This document shows positions 13,218 to 24,500 of a DNA stretch of 64,000 nt, in pieces. The notes under the pieces are model-generated. The model had not been told where the DNA came from and did no database searches. It saw nothing but the letters and a program-made list of their open reading frames with translations. The stretch covers positions 15,282,001-15,346,000 of the forward strand of contig CM062214.1 in assembly GCA_031216445.1 (NCBI GenBank). Reading direction: 5' to 3'. The DNA comes from Lateolabrax maculatus (lineage: Eukaryota > Chordata > Actinopteri > Acropomatiformes > Lateolabracidae). The stretch's first letter is position 1. Each line of letters starts with the position of its first letter. Both the position numbers and the translations under genes were made by a program.

Positions 13218-13218
<1 letters not shown>
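414..13218 (+). CDS. vwf: von Willebrand factor, C-terminal two thirds (5' end outside window)
   Basis: Large secreted multimeric glycoprotein that tethers platelets/thrombocytes to damaged endothelium and carries factor VIII. The 32 exons read by splice signals and frame are 414-560, 656-796, 1864-1962, 2041-2197, 2546-2713, 2819-2954, 3527-3836, 4050-5205, 5289-5393, 5470-5613, 5696-5839, 5961-6125, 6299-6345, 6458-6635, 6848-7089, 7205-7394, 7494-7835, 7954-8192, 8413-8515, 8660-8731, 9084-9188, 9323-9528, 9621-9770, 9864-9980, 10320-10500, 10829-10869, 10965-11081, 11402-11500, 12381-12509, 12616-12655, 12747-12844, 13033-13218. They give 1,917 residues ending in TAG. Domain order D3-A1-A2-A3-D4-VWC string-CTCK matches mammalian VWF, and alignment is continuous (for example CGLCGNFDG in D3). 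D1, D2, D' and early D3 lie upstream of base 1. The neighbour ano2 is the expected one. Oddities: one GC-AG intron, an intron inside A1, and an altered A2 cleavage region. Confidence 0.97.
863..1087. mobile_element. piggyBac-like MITE with TTAA target duplication
   Basis: A 217-bp body (867-1083) lies between two TTAA tetramers (863-866 and 1084-1087). The termini are perfect inverted repeats of 22 bp starting CCCTTGTGTTGTCCTCTGGG, extending imperfectly to about 30 bp. TTAA duplication with CCC-starting ends is the hallmark of the piggyBac superfamily. There is no transposase, so it is non-autonomous. It sits in a vwf intron. Confidence 0.85.
3020..3470. repeat. possible dispersed repeat in vwf intron
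   Basis: This intron segment differs in texture from its surroundings. It has direct duplications (GCGGCTTGCG twice near 3268-3290, TCAGCTGAT three times near 3371-3423) and a palindromic core. It resembles mid-repetitive teleost DNA, but no family was identified. Confidence 0.3.
3527..5205 (+). other. vwf: vwf A1 and A2 domains with mucin-like linker
   Basis: A1 starts in exon 3527-3836 ([18 protein letters not shown]) and finishes in the big exon 4050-5205. The paired cysteines that close the A1 loop are present (MCDRAMD and DYLCTLG). A Ser/Thr/Pro-rich linker of about 60 residues (roughly 4438-4605) looks O-glycosylated. A2 follows, from [11 protein letters not shown] to about residue RVVNITK. 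In mammals A1 binds GPIb and A2 is unfolded by shear and cut by ADAMTS13. The human A1-A2 exon is single (exon 28). Here an intron at 3837-4049 splits A1 in phase 0. The Tyr-Met scissile bond of human A2 aligns with Phe-Leu. Confidence 0.92.
5289..6125 (+). other. vwf: vwf A3 domain
   Basis: Four exons (5289-5393, 5470-5613, 5696-5839, 5961-6125), all with phase 1 boundaries, encode the collagen-binding A3 module. It runs from [16 protein letters not shown] to DYTERICRG, with the two cysteines that close the mammalian A3 domain and the [11 protein letters not shown] strand near the end. The MIDAS-like DGSSS of human A3 reads as KAGEQ here, so the metal-site motif is degenerate. That fits a domain that binds collagen without metal. 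Confidence 0.9.
6299..8192 (+). other. vwf: vwf D4 assembly
   Basis: Six exons carry the linker and VWC-like D4N segment (6299-6635), the VWD4 module (6848-7394, ending in GLCG), C8-4 (7494-7835) and TIL-4 (7954-8192, with [16 protein letters not shown]). CGCHWECPC aligns with human CGCRWTCPC. Phases join cleanly at every junction. Confidence 0.92.
8516..8659 (+). other. vwf: GC-AG intron in vwf
   Basis: The exon ends AAAG at 8515 and the intron begins GCAAGT, ending TAG at 8659. Only this junction keeps the frame and restores the conserved K-A-P-x-C-G-x-C-E run of the VWC module. The nearest GT (four bases downstream) would shift the frame. AAAG|GCAAGT is a strong match to the rare GC-donor consensus. 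Confidence 0.88.
11662..12241. repeat. degenerate TACTA/TATAC low-complexity array
   Basis: About 580 bp built from imperfect 5-bp and 10-bp units such as CTATACTATA, ACTATGCTAT and ATTATACTA, on a single sequence theme. It lies inside a vwf intron. Apparent reading frames across it are simply the repeat translated. Confidence 0.9.
12747..13218 (+). other. vwf: vwf C-terminal cystine knot (CTCK)
   Basis: Two exons (12747-12844 and 13033-13218) encode the dimerising cystine knot, from [11 protein letters not shown] through [15 protein letters not shown] and CCAAVETEP to CDCLSKHCT and a TAG stop. In mammals this domain forms tail-to-tail dimers in the endoplasmic reticulum. The knot cysteines visible by eye are all present. 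Confidence 0.93.

Positions 13219-13262
<44 letters not shown>
13219..13262. repeat. (GA)n microsatellite
   Basis: Almost pure GA repeat directly after the vwf stop codon, so it forms part of the 3' UTR. Confidence 0.95.
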
Positions 13263-13265
<3 letters not shown>

Positions 13266-13301
13266 TTATTAATGCAGTTGGTATGTGTGTATCCAAATAA
13301 A
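13219..13301 (+). promoter_or_regulatory. vwf: vwf 3' UTR and polyadenylation signal
   Basis: The stop codon is followed almost at once by a (GA)n tract (13219-13262), and AATAAA lies at 13296-13301. If used, the 3' UTR is only about 100 bases long and is half simple repeat. Confidence 0.65.
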
Positions 13302-13549
13302 ATTTACTCATATAAAAAATAACAACACAAATAACAATTAAACAAACCTGCCAGTTTCTGTAAGCAAAACTTTGTCTGTGTTTTGTTGTTATTTGAATAT
13401 TCCTATTGAAATGTATGAGTTAATGTATGAGACTAATGTCTCCAAAAACATAGTTAGTTTATAAGATTAGCTATCAATTTGAAACAGAAAACATTAATCA
13501 ATGTTGAATCAATTTATCACATTTTAATCAAGTAAGCATACAACAATAC

Positions 13550-14035
13550 CAGTGGTGGAACAATACTTAAACTTTTAACATCACTCAAACTTTAGTGTAA
13601 CTTTAAGATACTTGTACATGACGTGAGTATTTTCATTTCATGCTACTTTTTACTTTCAATCCTCTGCATTTCAGAGGTAAATATTGTACTGAACCACATT
13701 TATTTGACAGCTTTAGTTACTTTACAGATTAAGATTTTACATACAATACAAATGAGTTTATAAAATACAATGCACTCTTATAGATTAAACTTCACAAACA
13801 GTATGTAAAGTAGTTAAAAAATATAGTTCAAATGAACCCCGATCCACAATTAAGAGCACATTTTTTTCATATATGTCAACAAAGAGTACTTTTACTTCCG
13901 ATTCTTTAAGTAGGCAACATTTTGCTAATATGTAGGGTACTTTTATTGGAGTGGCATTTTCAATGCAGGGCTTTTACATGTGATGTAGTATTTTTTATAT
14001 TACAGTATTATTTACTTTAGTTAACGATCTAAATA
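13550..14035. mobile_element. teleost CAGTGGTGGAA-type MITE, 3' end truncated
   Basis: Begins CAGTGGTGGAA and contains TGAGTATTTTCATTTCATGC, a segment reading CATTTCAGAGGTAAATATTG, and GATTAAGATTTTACAT. As remembered, this is the internal order of a hAT-like non-autonomous element that is very abundant in percomorph genomes and ends TTCCACCACTG. The matching right terminus is missing. The copy decays at about 14,035, where another repeat begins. Confidence 0.65.
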
Positions 14036-14037
14036 TG

Positions 14038-14420
14038 ATATTAAAGCTGCAAGCAGCGATGATGGGGCCCTGGCCCCCCTGGCGGCCTCCTGACCTGATG
14101 CCGCACATCGTGTCCGGCGTTGACGAAGTTTTGAAACGATCTGACCACGTGTCTCAACAACTTCCTCTTATACAGGCATCAGTAAAGCCATACGGCTCTT
14201 TGGCAGAGGTTTGCATCCTTTACCACGGCAGCACTGGCCTCTGCTGGACAACACACATAGGTGCAGGAAATCATTACTGTTTCATGGCGAAACAAAGAAA
14301 CTTCTTTTTTACGTTTTTACGCAAGAGCCCGGTAACTTTTCACGAGGCCCTGACATGACACCGACCAAATTTGAAGTCGTGGTGATCAATCCTCTTGGAC
14401 GAGTTCACTAATATATGACC
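14038..14420. repeat. teleost interspersed repeat starting TTAAAGCTGCAAGCAGCGATGA
   Basis: The start at about 14,039 (TTAAAGCTGCAAGCAGC) followed by GATG and GGGCCC matches the remembered head of a common teleost interspersed repeat. The interior, with CCTGACCTGATGCCGC and TTTTCACGAGGCCCTGAC, reads as ordinary repeat and not as an exon. It abuts the preceding MITE. Confidence 0.5.
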
Positions 14421-14529
14421 CCTTGAAATGGCCAGAACACGGTAAAATCTTATATTAAAATTTAAAAAACTGTGTGAGGTAATACGATTATTTTCGCACT
14501 TGTTTCCCATTGTTTTGCGTCATCTGAGT

Positions 14530-15194
14530 CATCTTCGCGTGCCTGCAGAGGGTAGGCGAGCTTTACTCTGAAGTGTGGTCACCTGTAAGCTCTTTCTTCC
14601 CTCCCTGGCTTACAAACACACACACACACGCACACACACGCACGCACACACACGCACGCACGCACGCGCGCCTCTTGCACGGGTAATAGGCCTCGCACTG
14701 TGTTTCCCTCGCGCGTGAGGCGGTCGGGGGAATTAGCCGCCCTGGGCGCCCGCGCGCGCGCGTTAAGCCAGGGGTTGCGGGAGCGCGCGCGGATTGTCCA
14801 CCATCTCAGCCCCTCGCCAGGCTGTGCGGCTCGCGCGTCCTGTCATCCATCTCCAACAGCGAAGAGCTGATCCTCCGCGAGCACCGGTGAGTCCGCTTTT
14901 CCACTTCTTCTTTTATCGAAAGTGTGATAAAAAAAAAAATTAAAAAAAACAAGCAACAAAACAAAAAGAAAAAAAAAAGGCGCACTCGACCCTCGTCAGG
15001 TGCGCCTTTCTTATTTATGTTCCCCACCGTTTGTCGTTGACTGCGCCTTTTTTTTCCCCCCCACTTTTTGCGCTGTTTGTTTCTGTGTGTGCAGCGGGCC
15101 CGGTCCATAGACAGACGTTAACCTGAGCGCTGTTTTTATTCCACAAATCCCCCCCCCCCAGGCGGCTGCAGGGGCGCGTGCCAGGGTGCTGGGG

Positions 15195-15233
<39 letters not shown>

Positions 15234-15720
15234 TTTTTTTGTTGTTTTTCCATCCGACCATCTGGGCGCGCACAACTGTTGCGCCCGTGCGCGTCTAATT
15301 AAACACCTATTTGTCGAATAAGCGGCTCCCGACAACTGCCCGGGGGGATTAATTAGTCGAAATGGAAATCAATTAGTTTGATGCAGTGGCCTGCGGGTGT
15401 TCTGTCGTCTTGGACTGGCTCTGTGGAAACGGAGGCTTGCAGTAGTGGTCGGGGTCGAAAGTTTGCTGCAAGTTCTCTCGGTTTCATCGCGTCGCTTCAG
15501 ACCAAAGCCTCCGAGTCGACTCGAGTTGGGATGGCGACGGAAAGGTGCGCGCAGCTGTTAAAATTAGCGATGTGTAATCTGCTGTATTCCCGGACAGACA
15601 GTACTAGATGCCCCCCTGTCCCCCGCGGCCCCGGGGCTGCCGGTGTGCGGGTGCAGCTGGCCCTCTCGCCTCCGCTGCTGAGCTGTCGCCAGGCTTACGG
15701 GCATTAAGCCCCGCGCTGAG
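14530..15720 (+). promoter_or_regulatory. ano2: CpG-rich promoter region of ano2
   Basis: A sharp rise in GC and CpG content (runs such as GCGCGCGCG near 14,750) in otherwise AT-rich DNA, directly upstream of ano2, looks like a CpG island. It also contains a (CA/CG)n tract at 14612-14671 and a (GT)n run near 15,199-15,230. No TATA box was identified. Confidence 0.65.
14780..14886 (+). other. ano2: candidate non-coding first exon of ano2
   Basis: A good donor CCG|GTGAGT lies at 14886/14887 inside the CpG-rich region. The first coding exon begins with an acceptor at 18565 and has an in-frame TGA before its ATG, so an upstream untranslated exon is required. The 5' boundary is a guess. Confidence 0.45.
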
Positions 15721-18588
15721 ACGCACACTTGGAGGCATTCGCGCGCTCCTCTCGTGCCTGCTGCAGAGTAAACAGGCAGGAGGGGGGAAATGTGCAAATA
15801 TAGCAACAACAAAAAAATGATTCAGGCCTTAAAAATAAATACGAAATCCAATAACACCTTGGTAAGAAACCGAAGGAAAAATGTGAACAAACTCTATGGT
15901 CTATGTTACCATCGACTAATGTTGGGCACCTGTTGAGATTTTCCCTACGCTGGTAAACTTCTGTGTGAAAAGGAGCAATTTTGGCAAAGGTCACGAGTCT
16001 TGAAATTCAAACTCAAGCCCCTGATATCATAAAATAGATGTTGTTTTTCCTTGCATATAATGACTGCAATGTAGAATCCCTTATTGACAGAGGTCCTGTG
16101 CACTTAACTATAATTAATTCCTTTCTAATAGAAAATGTTTCTGCTAAAACAGAAAACACTGGAAAAGTTATTTCTTTTCTTTTTTTAACCAGAAAAATCT
16201 GAAATAAAATAAAAAGATCCACTAACCAAGAGTGCTATTTTCCAGAACCTTGTAAAATGTGTATTCAATTCAGTTTATTTCTCTTTATACATTGTTGTAT
16301 TTGGTTCTACTCCTATAAGGAGAGTGAATAGTAAGAATAAAACATTAAGGCATGGTAGTCTATCACTGGTATATTTTTTTAAGTGCCTAATTAAAGTGCC
16401 AGCAAAGTGTGCATGAATTCTGATTCACATGAGTCGTGTAAACATTATGGTAAGCTATGAGAATATCCATTTTTGGGGAAAAAGAATCACAACTAATGAG
16501 CTAAGTGTGTAATGCACCACACGTGGAGCATGTGGGAAACAGCATATTAGATAAACAAACTCAGACCTCTCTATGTTTCTCCAAAAACAACCGCAGTAGC
16601 ACTTACAGTATGCAGTACTTGTATAGATATAACTTTAAAACACGTCTATGTGCTGTGTTCTTTTTATGTGACATACATGATGCTTTTAACTCATCAGGCC
16701 TGAAAATCATTCAAATCAAACAGTCTGATAAGGAAATATCATTCTTTGGTTGCATTGCTCATAGTGTAACAATGGATCCCAAGTACACATCACTTTGTTT
16801 TAAGAGAGTCACAAGCCAAAAAGTTGGGGGACCAGTGATCTAAATATCACCGTCCTGGGGGATAAATCATTTACATAAAATCTTTTTTAACCAGCTGACC
16901 TCTAAGAGACATATTCTCCATTTCCATCTTGGCTCTGTGTTTGCTAACACATGGGAAACTGGGATTATCTTGGATGTGTGTGCGTGCGGGGATTGACAGT
17001 TGAAGGCCTCTCGATATGTTGTGAGTATGCTGTTTGGTTGAATGTATCTGCACATCTCATGGCTTTGAAACTGTTGTGGGACCACTGATGCATGAAATCC
17101 CCTCTCTCTTTCATCTGCAATGACACGTAATGATGGAGGAATCTCCTCAAACTGTATGATTACTCAGACTGACTCCACTGTATATATCATGTTTTCTTGA
17201 TTCAATCAACAATTTAAGGGCATTACCAATCAGTCAGAGACAGGAGACTATTGCTCTTAGCTTGTAATGTGTGAAATCTGACGCAATAGTTACAGTGTCA
17301 GTCTCACTGACTGAGCCATGGACAACCTGCGACAAACATGAGATGACCACGAGATGAGTCTATATTTATGTTTAGGAGTATTTGTAAGGAAGCAGATTTG
17401 GGTTAGGTTTAGGGGCTGACACGGCCTTTGAATGATGATGGTGCTCTATCTAAAATATCACAATGCTCTCCCAGATCAAATGAATGTCTTGCAAGTACTG
17501 ACAAACAAGATAACCAAGTTTTGTTGTGATCTGTAGGGACAGAAAATACACAAGTAGTGCAAGTTATAATTAACTTTAAATCATAAATACTGCGCATACT
17601 GGTACCAGTATTATATCTATTTTGTTATTCCTGGAACAGTTGAGAAACTGAACTACAAATTTTAGGAAGATTAGCTGTGTAATTTTGTGCACTTACACTA
17701 CATAAATGTTTTATGTCAGTGGATTCAAGCCTGGGGATACATATGTGCCTTTAGTATTACAAGACTTAACTACTCAGTTGTCTCTTAACACCTTATTCTT
17801 TAGCTCCAAAGAATGAGCCGAGTGACCAAATTACCCCAACAGATTGTAAACTGTGCCGCTTGGATTGCAGTGTGAGCTTAATCTGAGGGTACAGCTTCAT
17901 TTGAGTAAAAAAAAAAAAAAAAAAGGAGACAGCTTTACTTTGGCTTACAGTTGATCTGTCAGTCTAAAACAGCTACTGCTTTCTGATTTCAACCACAATA
18001 TTTGAAAGTAAAATCAACCTAAAGTTGATCTACAACGTCTCTGGCTCGACACATCTAAACAATAAATAACTGCCACAGGGCAAAAAAATACAGAAAACCT
18101 GTTCATTCAAAGAAGATCGTATTTGTATGGTAATGTAAATATTAACTGCATTTTATAGTTTCAAACTGTGTTTTTCCCCATTATATTTATTACTTATAAT
18201 TGAGAGAACATAACTTATAATAAACATGGGATAACATATTATGTTGAGAGCTGATGAGATAAGAAAAATGAAAAATAGTTTATTATTTTATAATACTAAT
18301 TTATTATACAAATATGTTTATTTCAGGCCAATAAATAAAAATGATTAGTATTGGTAAGGAAGAAATTCACTCTTCGCAAACAGCGCTTCGCTTTTAGGGC
18401 TCACAATCAAAAAGACTGGCTACTGATGTGCTAAGATATTATGATCCCACTGGGAAGAATGGTTCCTCTGTTAATAGAAAATTGTTTTCCAGTTACAGCC
18501 AGAGCTGCCAAATCATCCACGCTTTTAAAAATTGAATTCCTGTTTTCCTTTTCATGTACCAACAGAGGGATGAAACGGAAAAGAACGT

Positions 18589-21500
18589 ATGCCTGTCACC
18601 ACAGAAATGAGTGAGTCGTCGTCCATTCACTCAGCGAAGCTTGTTTCATTGGCCCGATCACTGTCCGGGCTTGGGCTCGATGCCGCCAATGGAGGCCTTA
18701 TCAACCCCCCGAACCATCACGAGCCCCCTCTTCCGGTATGGTCTTCTCTTAAAGCAAACACTCACATTCTGTGTCTTGTTTCATCCTGCAGCAACATGTC
18801 AGCTCTCTCTCTAATCACAAGTGTCTCCTCCCTGAGCTGACACACATGGAGCTTTGCCTAATTGACATGCTGTTACACTGTAGTACTCCCTAAATTCCCT
18901 ACTTGCAATCCTCAATACTTTCTTCAGAGGTGTTGTTTAATTACCTGTGTGTGCTTTTCTTTGTTTGTGTAGGAGTCCGGCATCGATCTAGGCCCTGGGC
19001 TTTATTTCGCTGATGGCAAGAGAAAAGTGGACTATGTCCTTTGCTACAAATACAAAAAAAGGTGCGCATCCAAGGCACGCCTTTCCATTGTATCCAATGG
19101 CAGTATACCAATACCGATACCAGGCCGATGGGAAACAGAAGTAGAGTCTGGGGAGGCAGGTGCACCTGCAGGAGATGTGGAGGAGTCAAAGCTGTCTGAA
19201 GAGGAAAAGGCTTTAATGAGGGAGGAGTTTGAAGTGGGACTACTGGAAGCTGGACTACAGCTTGAGCGTGACAAAGAGGTGTGTATCTGCTTTTACAGTG
19301 CTTTCACCATGATTATTTTTTCATCTGCTGTACACTCCAATAGACATTAATGGGTCAGAGGCGTCCTTAAGTGATGTGACCACAAATCCTGTGATTGGAC
19401 GGCTGCCAAACAGGTTGAGGATAAGACTCAGCCTGTCCACTGAAGCTGGAGAAAATACCTGAACTCTAATTAAAGAGAGAACTTATGAATAGCAGGTATA
19501 TTATCGTGGTATATTATAGGAAAATATATTAATAATAACTGCATTAATAACCATGTTTTTAAGTCATTTGTCATGTACTGTACAGTATGTGCCAGTGTGG
19601 GCAGGCTGTTTTTTTCGTATTCTGTATGTGTGCATGTATATGCATGCCTGTTTGTGTGTGTCTGTGTGTTTATGTCTGTGTGAATGTGGGACGCTTGTGT
19701 GTTAAATCAGCTGCTGTTTTGGTTGAGGATTAAGACAGCTGACTGTAAGTGTGAGGCCAAAGGCAAGATTATAGGGCCTTATTAGAGAGTGATCCTCTGC
19801 TCGGAAGTGTGCATGTTGGCACATGAATGTATGGAGGGCGATTGGTAGGTTTAATTTAGCTTGAATGAGTAGAAAGGGGCACTCACTGTTTAGTATTTCA
19901 GTCTGACTGCTCTTGTGTCTGTATCTGTCTTGATCATTTCTGATTAGAACCAAAGAAGCTTGACATTAGTAGGCTCAGTAGAGGCTGCACTAGATTTTAA
20001 TGCTGCCACCGGATGATTTGCTGGTAAATTGCTGTTAACAAACATTAGAGGTGTTGTTTAAGCCCTTGCAGTTGTATCTGCCTTGCACTACGGTCATTAC
20101 AGTAATTGCATGGACAGGTTGTGATTCAGTGGTCCAGAAGCAAGGTAATAGCTCAACACCTTTCACCTTTGATCAAAATTGATAATTGTCAAAATTATGG
20201 GACCGTTCAGGTACCTATCCCAACAGATAGTGATTATCTGCACTCATTTCCTATACTTTGGAGGATTGGGAGATTCTGTGCTTGAAATAATGGGATTCCC
20301 AACAAAACAGCCTTATTACAACACAACGTAGTATACTCACAGTTCTAGAGAGGGCTCATCTGGCCACCTCAGTATAAGTAGCAGGAACAATTAAATGCAA
20401 AGACAAGGACAGTGATGAAGACAGATACACAGTTAAAGCTGGGAAAGGTTAAATCCCACCCTTTCCCTTCAGGCCTCCCTCCACAGCCACTCACCCAAAA
20501 CACATGAACTCGCGATCACTGCTGGAGCACGAGTCCACGAGTGACCATAGACATATATCGTATCCACTGAAATATACAGCGATATGCGCTCTCCTCACCC
20601 AACGCTCTTTCACATAGACGCACTGTATATACATACACACATATTTTATGTATACATGTCACTGTCGTCGCTAACCATATCCGACTCTCCGTATTTCGAG
20701 TCCCATTCACATGTAAGAAAACACCTAACATTATTGTAATAAACATAAACAACGAACGTGGCTATTGTTCTTGCTCACACCTGTCAAGCTATTATGTTAG
20801 TATTGGGACATTTTACTGAAAATTGAGTTAGATGTTAGCAACTGATTGTTGGCAACAGCTTGCTGCGGTAACATTAGATATCAGGAAGACTCCGGTCATG
20901 TGCAATTAGTGCACAAGCAGAGTGCGCGCAGGTATGTACGAAGACCGGAAGGTAGGCTCATTACAGTCCTGCAACAGCCACAGATACAGGATTTTTTTTT
21001 TGTCAGATCATTGGATTTATTAATTGCTGTCGTGATGTAAAGAAAATTGCAACAAATTTAGCAAACAATACTTCTAAGATAAATTTCTTAGCCTACCTTT
21101 AATCTATTCGTATAAGCCTGCAATAATAACTTTGAAACATATTTTCTCCAGTTGTAAACTAAATTTAGCAGTCGTTAATTTTATGAAGTTAAGCATATAG
21201 TTTTTTTATGTTCAAATTTCATATTAATCTGTGTGTTAATGTTTGTGTTTTTGTGCAGAGGGCAAACGGCATAGGGTTTATTCGGCTGCACATCCCATGG
21301 CCAATACTCAGTCGAGAAGCAGAGCTTCAGAAGATCAAAGTTGCTGTGAAAAAGGTCAGCAGACATGACAGTAATTTACACACCCTGGTCTTTATTATTA
21401 TAGTTTTATGCAACATATTTTTTTACATTTGCAGAAAATGAATTTGGGTGCACATTACAATCCCATTTTCAGAAGTTGTATATCAATGGTGATAGGACAG

Positions 21501-24500
21501 ATATGTGTAATGTTGTAATTACAACATAGTGTGTAGATTTGATCAAACTGTTGTATGTGTGTTTTCATTGAGCAGAAGTTTGAGTTGCGGAAAAGGATGG
21601 GCATTGCTGGGATATGGGATTCCATTGTGAGCAAAGTCAACACACCGTTTCAACCGGACGTCCCCGACACCCAGAAAGACTCACAGACACACGCCCATTT
21701 CAAAACCCTCAAACATCCTTTTATCAGAGACAAACTTCACCTGTGAGTACCTGGACTGTCACATGCACATGTAGTGGAATGGTATCAAAACTAACCTATT
21801 TAGGAGTCGCCCTTGGCCGGGGACAAGCATTTCTTTAGTTCAGTCGTGGTTAGTGATTTACTTAACACCCTAATATCTAAATCACCTGCAGGCTGGGTGC
21901 TTTTTGTCATCCTTATCATAACACAGTGGAGCTCTCACGTAAATTAAAATTTTGCTGTTCACACTACTGAAATGTGAATTCTACAATCTGTGTGTTACTG
22001 GGACACAGCGAATGACAAGATAAGCTTCACTGTTACAATAACTTTCTCACTAATATGGTTGATTAAACAAACACAACAAAAAAAGCTTTCATTTGGCAAG
22101 AGTGCAAATGTGAACAGATATCCATAACTTTGGTGAACAAGTCAATCTAATATTGAATGCTGACATTAGGCCTCTGACTGGTTCTTGTCTTTTCTTACAG
22201 GTATGACATCAAGTCAACAGAAACCGTATTTGACAATGCAACACGCAGCAGAATAGTGAGTCCAGAAACAAATATCTTCTAATTTTACGGGGTATTTTTG
22301 TATGTATTTTGCAAATGTATTTGAGCTCACATACCATTTGGACTATGCTTTGTTTGCATCTAGGTGGCTGAGATTATTTCACGCACTACCTGCAGACAAA
22401 CTTGCCAAACCACTGGTGAGGTCTAACGTTTACTGTGGTTTTATTCTCCTTTTTTCATATTTTGTTCATATGCATGTTGTCAGTCAGATTTCATGCTGCC
22501 TGTGTCTGTATGCTATTGGTCACAAAACTGAACATGTCCATATTACTGTGTTACACCTTGTCTTTGTGTCATAAGGCATCAACTCATTATTGGCTCGGGG
22601 TGTCTACGACTCTGCCTTCCCTCTGCATGATGTGAGTATAACGGAGATCCAAACTTCACTGGACAATGTGAAAGTATATTTGCTCAAAAGCCATTCATAC
22701 ATCTATCATATCTGTATATGTTCCATTTGAAAGGCATTTGAAAATGCATCTATAAAGGATTTGTTTTATCAAAGTGTTTCCTACATCTACTGTACAGTAC
22801 ATAAAGGATACATTGTGTCATAGGGTTAGACAATATATTTGCAGTATGGACATTTTGGGGGAAAAAGGGAAGAATCTGATCAATTTTAATAGAAAAATAC
22901 TGCTCCACCATGGCATACTGTAATATATACTCATATAAAGAACTGCTATTTTTGTTCTTTGTTTAGGGGTCGTTCACAAGAAGAGGACGGAAAGATCAGC
23001 GCAATGACAGACAGGTAAGTTGAGTGGCCTCTAAGGTTTTTTTTTAATGTGACTGACAAAGTGTTCGAGCCACTCTATTCTAATATTAGTCGAGTCATTG
23101 GAGATTATACCATTCATATTCTTAAGGCAGGAACAGATTACACTATTAAAAACCTGATTATTGTCCTAATTTCCCATGATAACTGATGATGAGCTTATAC
23201 TGATCCTGCAACATAGGGCAGGTCACTACCATTAGTCGGTGCACATCATCTTGTAATATGTGTAACAAAAACACCAGACATGTTAGATTTTTTACAACCT
23301 GAAATTCTGAAATCTGAATGTAACACTGTAGTTTGAGCTGGTTAACAGTCTCAATGCAGTGTGTTTCACATTAGTGATACAAGTGGAAGTACCACAACAT
23401 GTGTGAAGTTGTATAGAGAATGGCTCCAGAAGGAGCTGCATACTGTGTTTAGTGATGTCACTTGAGTCACTGTCGTTTGGGGCTGATGACTGCAAGTTTT
23501 TTTGGAAAAGAAAAGAATCTAGAGATCTGGATTTAGAAAGAAGTGAGTTTACCAAACAACTGTAGCCTGCTCCTCATGTCCAGTTGAGGCTAGCAGCACA
23601 AGGCGAGATTAGGTATTATTAACATAATGCTTCTGATTATTCAAGCGAACAATCAGATATCAAATAAGGATTTAGGAAAGGAATTAAATCTCATCTGTGC
23701 ATTATCAAATTTAATGTAATTGTGGCTACCCCGACATCCGTTTTTGTGAAAGTGTCTTTCTGAGCTTTTGACTTTCAGACATGTTAGGAACAGCTCAGTA
23801 GGATTCAACCAATATGAATATTAGCCATTTGACATAAACATTATTTTTGTATCATATATATATATGAATAGGTGTACATTGATACCAGCCTAGTTACTAC
23901 AATATGTTAAAAATTCAAAGCTATGTTGTTTGGTCTGAAAACATTACATGGACTCCACATGTTTTTATTCTGGCAGTTGTATCCTGCATATGTTTAATTA
24001 TTAATGTTATTGTTAACTTGTGCTTTACTCATGTGGCATGTGCTTGGATGTCCTTCAGCTCCTCCATGAAGAATGGGCTAACTATGGAGTCATGCATAAA
24101 TACCAGCCTGTGGACCTGATCAGGTACTGAGCAGTCAGTGCAAACATAAATAATAGTCTAGCTATAGCTACGTATAGCTTGAGACTGCAGTGTTCATCAT
24201 AGCCACTAATACCAAAGGGTTGGACTGAACAAATATGTTTATGATTTTGCTGTGAGATGTACCAGTGGAGCTAATTATGTTTGTCCGTGATGATTGTTCT
24301 AGAGAAAAAGGCCATGGGGTCATTAAAATCTAAAGTAATTATGCCCACAGGTTCATGGGTGTGCTAAAGTTTAACACTCTGTTGACACCCACACTGAGGG
24401 TGGTTAAGGATATCTCATAAAAGGGAAAGGATCTATACTCCAAGGAACATGAAAGTGGTCAGCAAATGTTACTATAGTCGGCCCATTGGATTTTAATATA

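Noticed and set aside
14035..14358. 107-codon open frame at 14035-14358
   Set aside because: It lies in a dispersed teleost repeat and shows no recognised motif or splice support.
15378..15820. Open frames in the CpG-rich region 15.4-15.8 kb
   Set aside because: GC-rich sequence gives long frames by chance. Composition is Arg/Ser/Ala-rich without similarity, and the segment is intron 1 or promoter of ano2.
16780..16850. GTTGGGGGACCAGTGATCT resembling a hAT end
   Set aside because: Only a short loose match and no partner terminus; not strong enough to report as an element.
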